A DNA stretch of 55,255 nt from Cellulomonas rhizosphaerae (GCF_003470205.1 NZ_QWKP01000211.1:1-55255), one strand, 5' to 3'; shown: positions 24,245-32,562, counted from the stretch's first letter. Notes: generated by a model not told the origin, from the letters alone. Made by a program: numbers and translations.

Positions 24245-24432
24245 CCAGGACCGCCCCAGACCGCATCGGGGCCTCGCCCGTGCCCGCCATGACCCAGCTC
24301 GAGCCGCTCATCGCGACGGACCCGGCCGTGTGCCGGGCGGCCGCACTGACCGTCTGCCAGGCGGCCACCAACCTCGACGACGCCCGCCGGCTCCTGGCCG
24401 CCCTGGGCCTGGACCAGGAGGCCCGCGCATGA
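24241..24432 (+). CDS. Hypothetical protein
   Basis: 63 aa, not recognised; helical with DPAVCRAAALTVCQAATNLD and DDARRLLAALGLD. ATGA overlaps on both sides. Confidence 0.62.
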   Translation: MTRTAPDRIGASPVPAMTQLEPLIATDPAVCRAAALTVCQAATNLDDARRLLAALGLDQEARA

Positions 24433-24584
24433 GCTTCACCCTGCGGGAGACCGAAGACGGCACGCACACGCTGATGTGCGACGCATGCGGGGCGTCCAAG
24501 ACGTCCCTGTGGCGGGTGCCCGTGCTCGCCGACTGGCGACGCGCGCACACGTGCACACGGCCAAGAGAGGAGCGCGCGTCATGA
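24429..24584 (+). CDS. Small zinc-ribbon-like protein
   Basis: 51 aa. LMCDACGASKTS followed by ADWRRAHTC gives a C-x2-C...H-x-C pattern, resembling half of a zinc ribbon as in other small phage proteins. Overlaps its neighbours by 4 nt. Confidence 0.65.
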   Translation: MSFTLRETEDGTHTLMCDACGASKTSLWRVPVLADWRRAHTCTRPREERAS

Positions 24585-25123
24585 GCTTCATGTCACCGAT
24601 CCCCTTCGAGACGGTCTGTGAGGACGAGGACGGGGAGTTCGGCCGCACCTCCGGGTTCCACCTCTTCGGGCACGGGCACACCATCGACGACGTCGAGCTC
24701 TTCCTGCACAGCCAGGTCGAGGGTGAGTACGACTACGACTGGGAGGCCGGCCTCCGCGAGTGGGAGGTCACCGAGACGTGGGTCCGCAAGGTCCCGTGCG
24801 GCTACGGCATGCGGTACGTGTACGCCAGCGGACCAGGGCGTGGCGCGACCGCGGTGACCGCGCTCAGCGAGCCCTGGGGCTGGGACCGCTGGTGCACCCA
24901 CCACCTCGACGAGCGCGCCTGTGTGGGCATCCCCGCCGGGCGGTTCATCGATGGTGAGACGTACGTGGCGCGACGGCTCGAGCAGATCGCCACCGAGATC
25001 GACCCTCGGCGAGACGTCGACGACCGTAACGGCGGGACCGTCTACTACTGCCGCCCGTGCAGCAACGCCTACAGCGAGCGCGAGCGTGCCGCCCGTGCTC
25101 TCGCCATGGCGGCCGCGTCATGA
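24581..25123 (+). CDS. Hypothetical protein
   Basis: 180 aa, not recognised. Contains an acidic, aromatic middle (EGEYDYDWEAGLREWEVTET) and a C-terminal CRPCSNAYSERERAARAL segment. GAGAGGAG lies upstream of the ATG. Confidence 0.66.
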   Translation: MSFMSPIPFETVCEDEDGEFGRTSGFHLFGHGHTIDDVELFLHSQVEGEYDYDWEAGLREWEVTETWVRKVPCGYGMRYVYASGPGRGATAVTALSEPWGWDRWCTHHLDERACVGIPAGRFIDGETYVARRLEQIATEIDPRRDVDDRNGGTVYYCRPCSNAYSERERAARALAMAAAS

Positions 25124-25230
25124 CCACGAACCGCATCGGGTTCATCCCGTCCCTCGTCTGGCTGGTCCGCGCGTGGGCGCTCGTCGTCAAGGCGATCGCC
25201 TACCGCGCCCTCGGGAAGGAGCTCCGATGA
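25120..25230 (+). CDS. Very small membrane-associated protein
   Basis: 36 aa: SLVWLVRAWALVVKAIAYRA is an amphipathic or transmembrane helix with basic residues. Evidence is the exact ATGA tiling at both ends and GC-ending codons. Confidence 0.5.
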   Translation: MTTNRIGFIPSLVWLVRAWALVVKAIAYRALGKELR

Positions 25231-26114
25231 GCGTCCTCGACGACCTCGAGACCCCCAAGGCGAGCGACCGCACCATCACCGAGGACCTCATGGCCCGGCT
25301 GCAGCGGCACTACATCAAGCCGTCCGCGCCACTGCCCGGTGGGGTGTTCCTCCCCGAGGTCGGGTGGAACGGCGGCGTCCACCCGAGCCGGTGCGACGCC
25401 CTGTTCATCGGGTTCACCGGATCGTCCGGGCGGATGCTCGTCGGCCACGAGGTCAAGGCCTCCCGCTCCGACTGGCTCAACGAGCTGAGCAAGCCCGGCA
25501 AGGCCGACGCGTGGGCCGATCAGTGCCACGAGTGGTGGCTCGTCACCGCCCCGGGCATCGTGCACCCCGGCGAACTGCCTGCTGGCTGGGGTCACATGGT
25601 GCCCGGCCCGAGCAGGACCCGCATGCGCGTCGTCACCCCGGCGCGACGCCGGCCCGACACCCACTCACCGTCGTGGGACGCGACGCGGTCGATCATCGCC
25701 AGACTCGACACCCTGCAGAGCCAAGCGCGCGCGGCCATCCGCGACGAGGAGCGGCAGCGCGTGGCCGACGAGCTCGCGGCCGCCGCCGACGCCGAAACCA
25801 AGTGGATGGAGGCCAGCCGCGCCCAGACCGACAGCCTGCGCCAGCGCCTCAAGGTCGTCGAGGACGCCCTCGGGGTCCAGCTCGTCACCCACGACGAGGG
25901 CAGCCTCCACACCGCAGGCCCCGACCGGCTCACGGACCTCGCGGCGCTCCTGGCCCACCACACCGAACTGCAGGGCGCGGTCGACGCACTGGCCGACCGG
26001 TACGGACGCACCGACCTCACCAACGTCCGCAAGGCCCTCGACGACCTCGAGGCCGGGCTGCGCCGAGCGCGCGCGGGCCTGCCCGCCACCGCCCCGGATC
26101 GGAGGCGCTGGTGA
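25227..26114 (+). CDS. PD-(D/E)XK nuclease-like protein with coiled coil
   Basis: 295 aa. RCDALFIGFTGSS (Asp about 58) followed by LVGHEVKASRSDW (E-V-K, about 71-83) and WADQCHEWWLVTAPG is the core of a MmcB/VSR-like PD-(D/E)XK nuclease. From about 150 on there is a long charged helix (RAAIRDEERQRVADELAAAA), probably a coiled coil. Function in the phage is unknown; DNA processing or restriction-related repair is possible. Confidence 0.75.
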   Translation: MSVLDDLETPKASDRTITEDLMARLQRHYIKPSAPLPGGVFLPEVGWNGGVHPSRCDALFIGFTGSSGRMLVGHEVKASRSDWLNELSKPGKADAWADQCHEWWLVTAPGIVHPGELPAGWGHMVPGPSRTRMRVVTPARRRPDTHSPSWDATRSIIARLDTLQSQARAAIRDEERQRVADELAAAADAETKWMEASRAQTDSLRQRLKVVEDALGVQLVTHDEGSLHTAGPDRLTDLAALLAHHTELQGAVDALADRYGRTDLTNVRKALDDLEAGLRRARAGLPATAPDRRRW

Positions 26115-26533
26115 TGGTCCACCTCTCCGTCGTCTCCGCACCGCGCGAGCTGCCGCGCGCGTGGGACGGGCGCACCGTCATCTGGGGGCCGTGGCACGAC
26201 GTGCGCACCAGCCTCGTGTGGCACCTGCCGCCCGCAGACTTCGCGTGCCCCGCCTGCGGCCTCATCGAGGAATCACCCTGCGCCGTCGGCACCGTCCGGC
26301 CCCTGCCCGGTGAGACCACCACCGTGCAGCACGAGAAGCGCCTGCCGTCCGGGCGCACTTACTGGCGCACCGAGACCCGCGCCGCGACGCCCGTGCTCGC
26401 CCTGTTCGCACGCCGCTGCACCGGCTGCGGCCACGACCAGGTCCACGACCGCCGCACCGACGAGGTCTGGGACCTCGACGACAGCGACTACGGCCCCGAG
26501 GGCTCCACCCACGTCGAAGGGAGCCTCTGGTGA
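26114..26533 (+). CDS. Hypothetical zinc-ribbon protein
   Basis: 139 aa. CPACGLIEESPC (about 47-58) and CTGCGHDQVHDRRTDEVWDL (about 105-124) form two CxxC knuckles around a beta-rich middle, a typical zinc-ribbon arrangement. GTG at 26111 is also possible; ATG 26114 gives a TGATG overlap. Confidence 0.68.
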   Translation: MVHLSVVSAPRELPRAWDGRTVIWGPWHDVRTSLVWHLPPADFACPACGLIEESPCAVGTVRPLPGETTTVQHEKRLPSGRTYWRTETRAATPVLALFARRCTGCGHDQVHDRRTDEVWDLDDSDYGPEGSTHVEGSLW

Positions 26534-26724
26534 CCACGTTCACCGCCCGCTACCCGGGCCGCTGCGCCGCCGCCTGCGGGCAGCCCATCGAGCCCGGCGA
26601 CACCGTGCATTACGTCGACGACGAGCTCGTGCACGTCGACTGCCAGCCGCCCGCACCCGAGAAGCCCGCCGTCGTGTGCACCACCTGCTGGCTCACTCAG
26701 CCCTGCGACTGCGAGGACGCCTGA
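26530..26724 (+). CDS. Small zinc-binding protein
   Basis: 64 aa. C-AAACGQPIEPGDTVHYVDDE, then VHVDCQ resembles the small PARP-finger-like or recombination-associated zinc fold common in actinophages; a second Cys set is CTTCWLTQPCDCED. Precedes the initiator gene with a TGATG overlap. Confidence 0.68.
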   Translation: MTTFTARYPGRCAAACGQPIEPGDTVHYVDDELVHVDCQPPAPEKPAVVCTTCWLTQPCDCEDA

Positions 26725-27530
26725 TGCGCATCCGCTCCACCAAGCCCGAGTTCTGGCGCTCCGAGCGCGTCGCCTCCGTCACCTGGGACGCCCGGCTCGT
26801 CCTCAAGGGCCTCGAGTCGTACGTCGACGACAACGGCGTCGGCAAGGACGACCTCGCCCTCATCGTCGGCGACCTGTTCCAACGCGACCTCGTTCGCGAG
26901 CCCTCGCGAACCCTCGCGAGGGTGTCCGAAGCCCTCACCGAGCTCGAAACCGCCGGTCTCCTGTGGCGATACGACGGCGCAGGCACCCCGCTGCTCTACG
27001 TGGCCTTCTGGGAGTCGTTCCAGCGCATCGACAAGCCCGGCAAGGGACGTTTGCCCAGGCCAGACGGCACAACCGAGTACGGCTCGTCCGAGATTCGCGA
27101 GACCCTCGCGAGCCCTCGCGAAACTTCGCGAGCCCTCGCGCCTGGAACAGGGGAACAGGGGAACAGAGGAACAGGGCAGAAAGACTCTCCGTCACCGGCT
27201 CCGCCGGCGACGCCGCGCGCCACCCCGATCACCCACGGGTTCGACCAGTTCTGGGAGCAGTACCCCCGCAAGGTCGGCAAGCAGGCAGCCCGGACCGCCT
27301 ACGGCAAGGCCACCAGAACGGTCACACCCGCGAAGCTCCTCGCAGCAGCACACCGGTACGCCCAAGACCCGAACCTCCCCGAGAAGGAGTTCATCCCCCA
27401 CCCCTCGACCTGGCTCAACGAGGGCCGCTGGGACGACGAACCACTGCCCGCCCGCTCAACCGGCCCCGGCGGTGCCCGACCAACCGGCGTGTCCGCCTGG
27501 GACCGCTCGTACACCCGGGGGCCAGCATGA
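26724..27530 (+). CDS. Replication initiator-like protein (phage replisome organiser)
   Basis: 268 aa. The N-terminal ~110 residues are a winged-helix domain (IRSTKPEFWRSERVASVTWD is the family opening; RTLARVSEALTELETAGLL the recognition part). A disordered linker (about 112-165) joins a C-terminal DnaD-like helical domain (FDQFWEQYPRKVGKQAARTA, FIPHPSTWLNEGRWDD). The domain order and the helicase gene immediately downstream match lambda O/DnaD-type initiators. Its coding sequence contains phased TCGCGA repeats and a tandem 8-mer, a likely origin. Confidence 0.85.
   Translation: MRIRSTKPEFWRSERVASVTWDARLVLKGLESYVDDNGVGKDDLALIVGDLFQRDLVREPSRTLARVSEALTELETAGLLWRYDGAGTPLLYVAFWESFQRIDKPGKGRLPRPDGTTEYGSSEIRETLASPRETSRALAPGTGEQGNRGTGQKDSPSPAPPATPRATPITHGFDQFWEQYPRKVGKQAARTAYGKATRTVTPAKLLAAAHRYAQDPNLPEKEFIPHPSTWLNEGRWDDEPLPARSTGPGGARPTGVSAWDRSYTRGPA
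26894..26919. repeat. Iteron cluster 1: three TCGCGA at 10-bp period
   Basis: TCGCGA at 26894, 26904 and 26914, exactly one helical turn apart. The three copies fall in three different codon positions, so the pattern is not a by-product of the protein sequence. Confidence 0.7.
27095..27176. repeat. Iteron cluster 2 plus tandem 8-mers: putative replication origin
   Basis: TCGCGA at 27095, 27106, 27116 and 27126 with a fifth degenerate copy (TCGCGC) at 27136, spaced 10-11 bp. Directly downstream, GAACAGGG, GAACAGGG, GAACAGAG, GAACAGGG run in tandem at 27145-27176 with an 8-bp period and locally lower GC content. Iterons plus an easily opened stretch inside the initiator gene copy the lambda ori arrangement. 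Confidence 0.65.
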
Positions 27531-28837
27531 CCATCCCCCACGACGAAGCCGAGAAGCACATCCTCGGCTCGCTGCTGAACCGCCCGGCGCTCGTCAGCGA
27601 CGTCGTCGAGATCGTGCAGCCCGCCGACATGTACGCCCCTCGGCACGAGGTCATCTACCGGTCGATCATCACCATGGACGCGCGCGGCCTCGCGATCGAC
27701 CCGCTCACCGTCGGCGAGTACCTCACTGGCACCGGAGAACTCGCAGCAGCAGGCGGCGCCCTCTACCTCGCCGACCTGTACGCGACACCCCCAGCCACAT
27801 CCAACGCGCCCTACTACGCGCGGATCGTCGCCGAACACGCCACCCGCCGCCGCCTGCACGCCGCCGGCACGCGCATCGTCCAGCTCTCCGCCTCCGGCGA
27901 AGGCGACGTCGCCGAGATCGTCGAACAGTCCCGCGCCGAAGTCGACGCCGTCTCCGCCACCGCAGCAGCCACCGTCACGTACGTCGGCGACACCATCGAC
28001 GACACCCTCGACGCCCTCGAACAGCCCTCACCCGCCACCCCGACCCCCTGGACCGACCTGAACGACATCATCGGCGGCTGGCGCCCCGGAGCCCTCTACG
28101 TCGTCGGCGCCAGGCCCGGCATCGGCAAGACCATCGTCGGCATCGAAGCAGCCATCGGCCTCGCCGAACGCGGCCACGTCGCCTTCTCCTCCCTCGAGAT
28201 GCCCCGCGACGAGCTCATGCACCGGATCCTCGCCCACCAAGCACTCGTCCCGATCAACCGCATGGACTCCCGCACCCTCACCGACGACGACTGGCGCAAG
28301 ATCGCCGGAGTCCGCGCCGCCATCGGTGCGATGACCGTCGCCATCGACGACCGCGGCGCCGTCACCACCACCGATGTCCGGGCGCACGCCCGCACCGTCA
28401 GCCGTCGCGGGCCCCTCGTCGCCGTCATCGTCGACTACCTGCAACTCATGGCCTCACCACGCGGCGAACGCCGCCCCAGGCACGAAGTCGTCGCGGACTA
28501 CTCCCGGCAGCTCAAGCTCCTCGCGAAGGAGCTCGCCTGCCCCGTCATCGCCCTGTCCCAGCTGAACCGGGCCTCGGAGAACCGGCAGGACAAGCGCCCC
28601 TCCCTCGCGGACCTTCGCGAATCTGGCGCGGTCGAACAGGACGCCGACGTCGTGCTGCTGCTCCACGAGCACGAGGAAGACGACACGGCGATCGACGTCC
28701 TCATCGCGAAGAACCGTCACGGAGCCCGCGGTTCTGTGGAGCTCACTCGCCGGGGCTGGTTCTCCCGGATGGACACGGCGCAGTGGTCGCCCACGCGGGC
28801 GCTGAACTCGCAGCCGCCGCAGGGCGGTCCTCGGTGA
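27527..28837 (+). CDS. DnaB-like replicative helicase
   Basis: 436 aa, RecA-fold helicase. DnaB N-terminal domain about 1-140 (AEKHILGSLL, DMYAPRHEVIYRSI), linker, then ATPase with Walker A GARPGIGKT (194-202), FSSLEMPRDEL, Walker B VAVIVDYLQLM and the H4 motif VIALSQLNR; SLADLRESGAVEQDADVV is the arginine-finger region typical of DnaB. Slightly shorter than host DnaB (about 450-460). The initiator encoded just upstream probably loads it. Confidence 0.94.
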   Translation: MTIPHDEAEKHILGSLLNRPALVSDVVEIVQPADMYAPRHEVIYRSIITMDARGLAIDPLTVGEYLTGTGELAAAGGALYLADLYATPPATSNAPYYARIVAEHATRRRLHAAGTRIVQLSASGEGDVAEIVEQSRAEVDAVSATAAATVTYVGDTIDDTLDALEQPSPATPTPWTDLNDIIGGWRPGALYVVGARPGIGKTIVGIEAAIGLAERGHVAFSSLEMPRDELMHRILAHQALVPINRMDSRTLTDDDWRKIAGVRAAIGAMTVAIDDRGAVTTTDVRAHARTVSRRGPLVAVIVDYLQLMASPRGERRPRHEVVADYSRQLKLLAKELACPVIALSQLNRASENRQDKRPSLADLRESGAVEQDADVVLLLHEHEEDDTAIDVLIAKNRHGARGSVELTRRGWFSRMDTAQWSPTRALNSQPPQGGPR

Positions 28838-28881
28838 CCCAAGGAATGTCTGGTAGTTACACACACCCCATGGAGGTAGTG

Positions 28882-29124
28882 ATGAACGCGAAGGACAGCA
28901 GGGATGCAGGGTCGGGCCGGTTCGTGAAGCCGGAGTACGCGGCTGAGCACCCGGAGACGACCGTCACCGAGACGCGGGACCAGCCGGTCCTCACCGTCAA
29001 GGCATGGCTCGACTGCGCGATCTCGAACCTGAACAACACGCACGAGAGCGACCTGAGCAAGCGCATCAACCTCGCCGACGACGCGATCCGTGCTGCGCTC
29101 GACCTCCTGGGGGCGGGCAGGTGA
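28882..29124 (+). CDS. Hypothetical protein
   Basis: 80 aa, not recognised; helical C-terminal half (VKAWLDCAISNLNNTHESD). The frame is open upstream with other starts (28834, 28870), but GGAGG at 28872-28876 points to the ATG at 28882. A gap of 44 nt after the helicase makes this one of the few breaks in the coupled train. Confidence 0.68.
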   Translation: MNAKDSRDAGSGRFVKPEYAAEHPETTVTETRDQPVLTVKAWLDCAISNLNNTHESDLSKRINLADDAIRAALDLLGAGR

Positions 29125-29306
29125 GCGCGATCGACGGCGCCACGACGCCGAGCCAGGAAGGTGCGTACCCGGTGACGCCCGGAGAGTTCGCGGCCGACTG
29201 GAACTCGTGGGACGAGCGCGTCCGTACGGCCTACGCCGAAGGCTGGCAAGGGGCGCTAGACGCCTTCGTCCGTGAGCTCGACGCGAAGGAGGAGGTGCGG
29301 CCGTGA
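29121..29306 (+). CDS. Hypothetical protein
   Basis: 61 aa, not recognised; VTPGEFAADWNSWDERVRTA and an amphipathic helix follow. GTG start overlapping the previous stop by 4 nt. Confidence 0.6.
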   Translation: MSAIDGATTPSQEGAYPVTPGEFAADWNSWDERVRTAYAEGWQGALDAFVRELDAKEEVRP

Positions 29307-29491
29307 GCGCAACCACGCACCCGATCCAGATGTGTGACCACGAGGAAGGCTGCGACCAGTGGGAGCTGGACACCGAGGCGACAGGTGGGCGCTACGTGGT
29401 CCCCGAGGCTGACCCGCTGTTTACGTGGAAGGTCGACCGGACCAAGGACGAGGCGTTCTGCCCCGAGCACGCGAAGGAGGTGCGGCCGTGA
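29303..29491 (+). CDS. Small Cys/His protein
   Basis: 62 aa; MCDHEEGCDQWELD and a C-terminal FCPEHAKE give a C-x2-H...C...C-x2-H set likely to bind zinc. The GTGA overlap continues the operon. Confidence 0.62.
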   Translation: MSATTHPIQMCDHEEGCDQWELDTEATGGRYVVPEADPLFTWKVDRTKDEAFCPEHAKEVRP

Positions 29492-29859
29492 GCGGCGACC
29501 AGCAGCGGGAGGCGGTGGCGCGGGCGCTGTTCCTGTCCGAGATGGACCCCGTGACGCCGGAAGTTGGCGAGGACATGTGGGGGCGCATTCTTGCCCGCCA
29601 CCCGGAGACGGAGTGGCACAAGCAGGCCGACCGGTTCCTCGCCGCCCTGGCCGCTCTCGCCCCGGTGCAGCCGACGGCCTGGACCGTGACGACGACTCAG
29701 GAGGGTCCGGCGCACGTCCGCCTGGAGTACGCAGGGCGGCCCATCCTGACGGGCTACGTCCACCCCGAGCCGCCCGCCCCGGTGCAGCCCTTCCCGCTGA
29801 TCGCCCCCGCAGTCGACCCGCTCAACCCCACCCCCGAGACGGAGGACTTCGATGCCTGA
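29488..29859 (+). CDS. Hypothetical protein
   Basis: 123 aa. N-terminal helix (QQREAVARALFLSEMDPVTP), then HPETEWHKQADRFLAALAAL, and a Pro-rich C terminus. Not recognised. Confidence 0.62.
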   Translation: MSGDQQREAVARALFLSEMDPVTPEVGEDMWGRILARHPETEWHKQADRFLAALAALAPVQPTAWTVTTTQEGPAHVRLEYAGRPILTGYVHPEPPAPVQPFPLIAPAVDPLNPTPETEDFDA

Positions 29860-30181
29860 CGACCAGCTGGTGAGGCTCGGCCCGGCGCAGACCCGTGCCG
29901 AGCTCGAGCACGTCGAGCCCACCGCCGAGGACCTGGCCTACACGCCCGACACCGACGCGGTCCTCACGAACTACGTCGTCGCCATGCGCATCAACGGGCG
30001 CCCCGGCATCGACCCGCACCGGGCGTTCCGCAGGTGGCTCGCGAAGCACGACGCCGAGGTGGCTGCGAAGGCGCTGCGGGACGCGGCGGCCTACGCGGGC
30101 GGCGGGCCGTACTGGTTCGGCACCAGCGATCGAGAGTTCCTGCGGGAACGCGCTGACCGGATCGAGCGAGGCGACACGTGA
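29852..30181 (+). CDS. Hypothetical protein
   Basis: 109 aa, starts 8 nt before the previous stop. DAVLTNYVVAMRINGRPGID, HRAFRRWLAKHDAEVAAKAL and REFLRERADRIERG are family-like segments of actinophage proteins with no assigned role. Confidence 0.65.
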   Translation: MPDDQLVRLGPAQTRAELEHVEPTAEDLAYTPDTDAVLTNYVVAMRINGRPGIDPHRAFRRWLAKHDAEVAAKALRDAAAYAGGGPYWFGTSDREFLRERADRIERGDT

Positions 30182-30939
30182 GCACGCGCGCAAAGGTCAA
30201 CCCCGACGGTCCATGCGCGAAGTGCGGGCTGCCGCACCTCACCTGGCGTGGTGGCCCCGCCTGCACCGGCCACAAGTCCGAACGCGACGCCAGCGGCAAC
30301 CTCGTGCCCTGCACCAAGGACCCCCGCAAGGGCGCCACCAAGTGCGGGTTCCACGGCGGCAGCAGCCCCAACGCCCTCGCCGCCGCGCAACGCCGACTCG
30401 ACGAAGAAGCTGCCTCGAAAGCCCTCGCGCGCGGCCTCGCCGAGGCCTACGGCGACGATGTCCCCGAGATCGACCTCGCCGAAGCGATGCTCAAGGCAGT
30501 CGCCTGGAAGTACGCGGAGTGCGTCGCCCTGCGCCGTCAGGTCGCCCAGCTCGACGACTCGCAGCGGGTGTGGGGCACGACGAAGTCGGAGCAGATGGCG
30601 GGGCACGGCGACATCGACGACGCCCCGGAGGACAAGGGCCCGGCGACGAAGATCACCGCCGCTGCGGGCGCGAACATCTGGTGGCAGATGCTCCGCACCG
30701 CGGAGGACCAGCTCGTGAAGTTCGCGGCCTCCGCCCGCTCGGCAGGCTGCGACGAGCGTCGTGTGCGCCTGGCCGAGCAGCAAGGCGACATCGTCGTGGA
30801 CCTCATCCGCCGCATCCTCGACGGCCTCTACCGCGCCCTCCTCGCCGCCGGCCTCACCGACGACCAGCTCCGGGACGCCTGGCAGGCCGCCATCGCCGAC
30901 ATCGTGCCCCGCGAACTCCGCAGCATCGCCGGTGACTAA
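30178..30939 (+). CDS. Terminase small subunit-like protein
   Basis: 253 aa. The N-terminal metal site CAKCGLPHLTWRGGPACTGH, then KCGFHGGSSPNALAAAQRRL (the HGG-x-A motif) and later ERRVRLAEQQGDIVVDLIRR recall proteins usually annotated as actinophage terminase small subunits. The distance of about 7.7 kb from terL is unusual for a TerS, so the role is tentative; another DNA-binding function is possible. Confidence 0.6.
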   Translation: MSTRAKVNPDGPCAKCGLPHLTWRGGPACTGHKSERDASGNLVPCTKDPRKGATKCGFHGGSSPNALAAAQRRLDEEAASKALARGLAEAYGDDVPEIDLAEAMLKAVAWKYAECVALRRQVAQLDDSQRVWGTTKSEQMAGHGDIDDAPEDKGPATKITAAAGANIWWQMLRTAEDQLVKFAASARSAGCDERRVRLAEQQGDIVVDLIRRILDGLYRALLAAGLTDDQLRDAWQAAIADIVPRELRSIAGD

Positions 30940-30954
30940 TGTCCGGCGAGTCAC

Positions 30955-30984
30955 TAGACAGCACCACCCGGGCGGACGTAGTTT
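30955..30984 (+). promoter_or_regulatory. Putative internal early promoter
   Basis: TAGACA (30955-30960), 18-bp spacer, TAGTTT (30979-30984), in a 71-nt gap that breaks the overlapping gene train; predicted start near 30991. CTAGAC here also matches the GTCTA half-site of the immunity operators, so repressor control is possible. Confidence 0.5.
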
Positions 30985-31010
30985 CACCGCGAGACCCCAG
31001 GAGGCACCCT

Positions 31011-31283
31011 GTGAACGTCCTCGACCTGACACCAGCCCACGTGGGCGAACGTGTCACCCTCACCCACCCCAACTGGACCGTGACCGGCCGCCTGAACGGG
31101 GTGCAGACCGAGACGGAGTCCGTCGAGGACCGGGCACTGACGGACCTCGAGTCGACGCCCGTGCCAGGCCGGACGACCACGATCGTTGCGGTGGGCCCCT
31201 GGTATGCGGGCCTGACCGACCCGTCCCGGGTGGACGTCCGGTTCGCGGGCGGCGTCGTCACCGGGAAGGTGAACGGGCTGTGA
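31011..31283 (+). CDS. Hypothetical protein
   Basis: 90 aa, beta-rich (RVTLTHPNWTVTGRLNGV, VRFAGGVVTGKVNGL). The frame is open to 30939, but AGGAGG at 30999-31004 fixes the GTG at 31011. Not recognised. Confidence 0.68.
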   Translation: MNVLDLTPAHVGERVTLTHPNWTVTGRLNGVQTETESVEDRALTDLESTPVPGRTTTIVAVGPWYAGLTDPSRVDVRFAGGVVTGKVNGL

Positions 31284-31657
31284 CCACCACCATCGAGTAC
31301 CTCCGGGACCTCATCGCCGGTCACGACCGCGGCGAGTGGACCGCCGACCAGGTCGTCGAGCAGCTCCGGGCCGCGGTCGCACCCGAACGCCTCGAGGTCG
31401 GGCGCTCGTTCCGGGACCTGCAGACCACCGGGCTCCTCTGGTACCTCAACCGCACCGCCCTGTGGCCCCGCGGGCTCGCGCTCGCGCTGTACGTCGAGGC
31501 CGAGACGGGCCTCGACGACGGGGTCGTCCTCGGGTGGGACATCACCGGGGACGGCGTCGACCCGATCACCTCGGACGGTGACGAGCGCGCGAAGCTCGCA
31601 GCCGTCGAGCAGCTCTTCGCGCTGGCGACCTACGACCGTGAGGCGGGCGCCCAGTGA
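31280..31657 (+). CDS. Hypothetical protein
   Basis: 125 aa: IEYLRDLIAGHDRGEWTADQ and FRDLQTTGLLWYLNRTALWP lead to an acidic C-terminal part. Not recognised. GTGA overlap with the preceding gene. Confidence 0.63.
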   Translation: MTTTIEYLRDLIAGHDRGEWTADQVVEQLRAAVAPERLEVGRSFRDLQTTGLLWYLNRTALWPRGLALALYVEAETGLDDGVVLGWDITGDGVDPITSDGDERAKLAAVEQLFALATYDREAGAQ

Positions 31658-31806
31658 GCACGCCGCTGCCGGACCTGCCGGGCACCCTCACCCTCGACGA
31701 GGTCAAGGCCGTCGTCGCCGCCTTCGGGTGGAAGCTCACCATCGAACCCGCCGCGACGACTACCCCACCGCCCGGGTTCAGCACAGGCGCGGTGGTCGTC
31801 CGATGA
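31654..31806 (+). CDS. Very small hypothetical protein
   Basis: 50 aa: LTLDEVKAVVAAFGWKLTIE then a Pro/Thr stretch. Supported by start and stop overlaps with both neighbours and GC-ending codons. Confidence 0.55.
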   Translation: MSTPLPDLPGTLTLDEVKAVVAAFGWKLTIEPAATTTPPPGFSTGAVVVR

Positions 31807-32012
31807 TCAGCGAAACCCGCAGCTGCGGCGCCAGCATCGTCATCGACTACACGGCGATCACCACCCGCGACGCCGACAACACCGGCTACCGGAACGTCGC
31901 CGAGGAGAACGCCGTCGCCACTTGGCGGGCCATGCACCAGCACCAGGTGGCGACGCGGTTCACCGCGGAGGGTGTGGAACCGGGACTGCGTCCGCACGGG
32001 GCGCACTCATGA
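31803..32012 (+). CDS. Hypothetical protein
   Basis: 69 aa: SCGASIVIDYTAITTRD followed by NVAEENAVATWRAMHQHQVA, a small alpha/beta protein with no known motif. Confidence 0.62.
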   Translation: MISETRSCGASIVIDYTAITTRDADNTGYRNVAEENAVATWRAMHQHQVATRFTAEGVEPGLRPHGAHS

Positions 32013-32326
32013 GCCCCCGCCCGGTCGACCTCACCGCAGGCCGCGTCACCTGGTTCCCCATCACCAACCCCGACGCACTCGTAGACGACGGCGCCGGCCG
32101 CCTCGTCGCGATGAACGCCGACGGGGTCGCCTACGGCATCGACATCACCCAGCACATCGTCGTCGGGTTCCTGTCACCAGCCGCTGTTCCTGCGGGGGCT
32201 GACGCTCCCGACACCACCCCGGGGCACGACGCGGCTGACCCCGCGCCGGAGACAGGTGACCCGGTTGAGGATGCGGCCTCGGGCTTGTCCCCCGCGGCCC
32301 CGCCGCCCCCGCAGGACCGCCCATGA
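32009..32326 (+). CDS. Hypothetical protein
   Basis: 105 aa: a globular N-terminal half (VTWFPITNPDALVDDGAGRL) and a disordered Pro/Asp-rich C-terminal half. Not recognised. Confidence 0.62.
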   Translation: MSPRPVDLTAGRVTWFPITNPDALVDDGAGRLVAMNADGVAYGIDITQHIVVGFLSPAAVPAGADAPDTTPGHDAADPAPETGDPVEDAASGLSPAAPPPPQDRP

Positions 32327-32562
32327 CCGCCGACCAGCCGCGCCTCATCTTCCTGCCGCTCACGACGACACTCGACGAGGTCTTCCTCACCGACGCCGGC
32401 ATCACCCGCGTCACCGATCTGACGTGCGAGGCCGCGGTGCGCGCGGGCGACGACTGGGCGTACATGTGGCTGCCCTCCGTCTGGTGGCACCCGCAGTCGC
32501 ACGTCGTCATCACCGACGAGGACATGCCCGCCGAGCTGATCCCTGACGGGTGGTCGCGATGA
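32323..32562 (+). CDS. Hypothetical protein
   Basis: 79 aa, aromatic-rich C terminus (WAYMWLPSVWWHPQSHVVIT). Not recognised; ATGA overlaps. Confidence 0.62.
   Translation: MTADQPRLIFLPLTTTLDEVFLTDAGITRVTDLTCEAAVRAGDDWAYMWLPSVWWHPQSHVVITDEDMPAELIPDGWSR

Noticed and set aside
27145-27176. CRISPR-like array from the tandem GAACAGGG units
   Set aside because: Units are 8 bp without spacers; no repeat-spacer structure or cas genes in the window.
30178-30939. HNH endonuclease, because of the N-terminal Cys/His cluster near terminase-like motifs
   Set aside because: No H-N-H spacing; the CxxC...HGG pattern fits terminase-small-subunit-like proteins better, though position is unusual.
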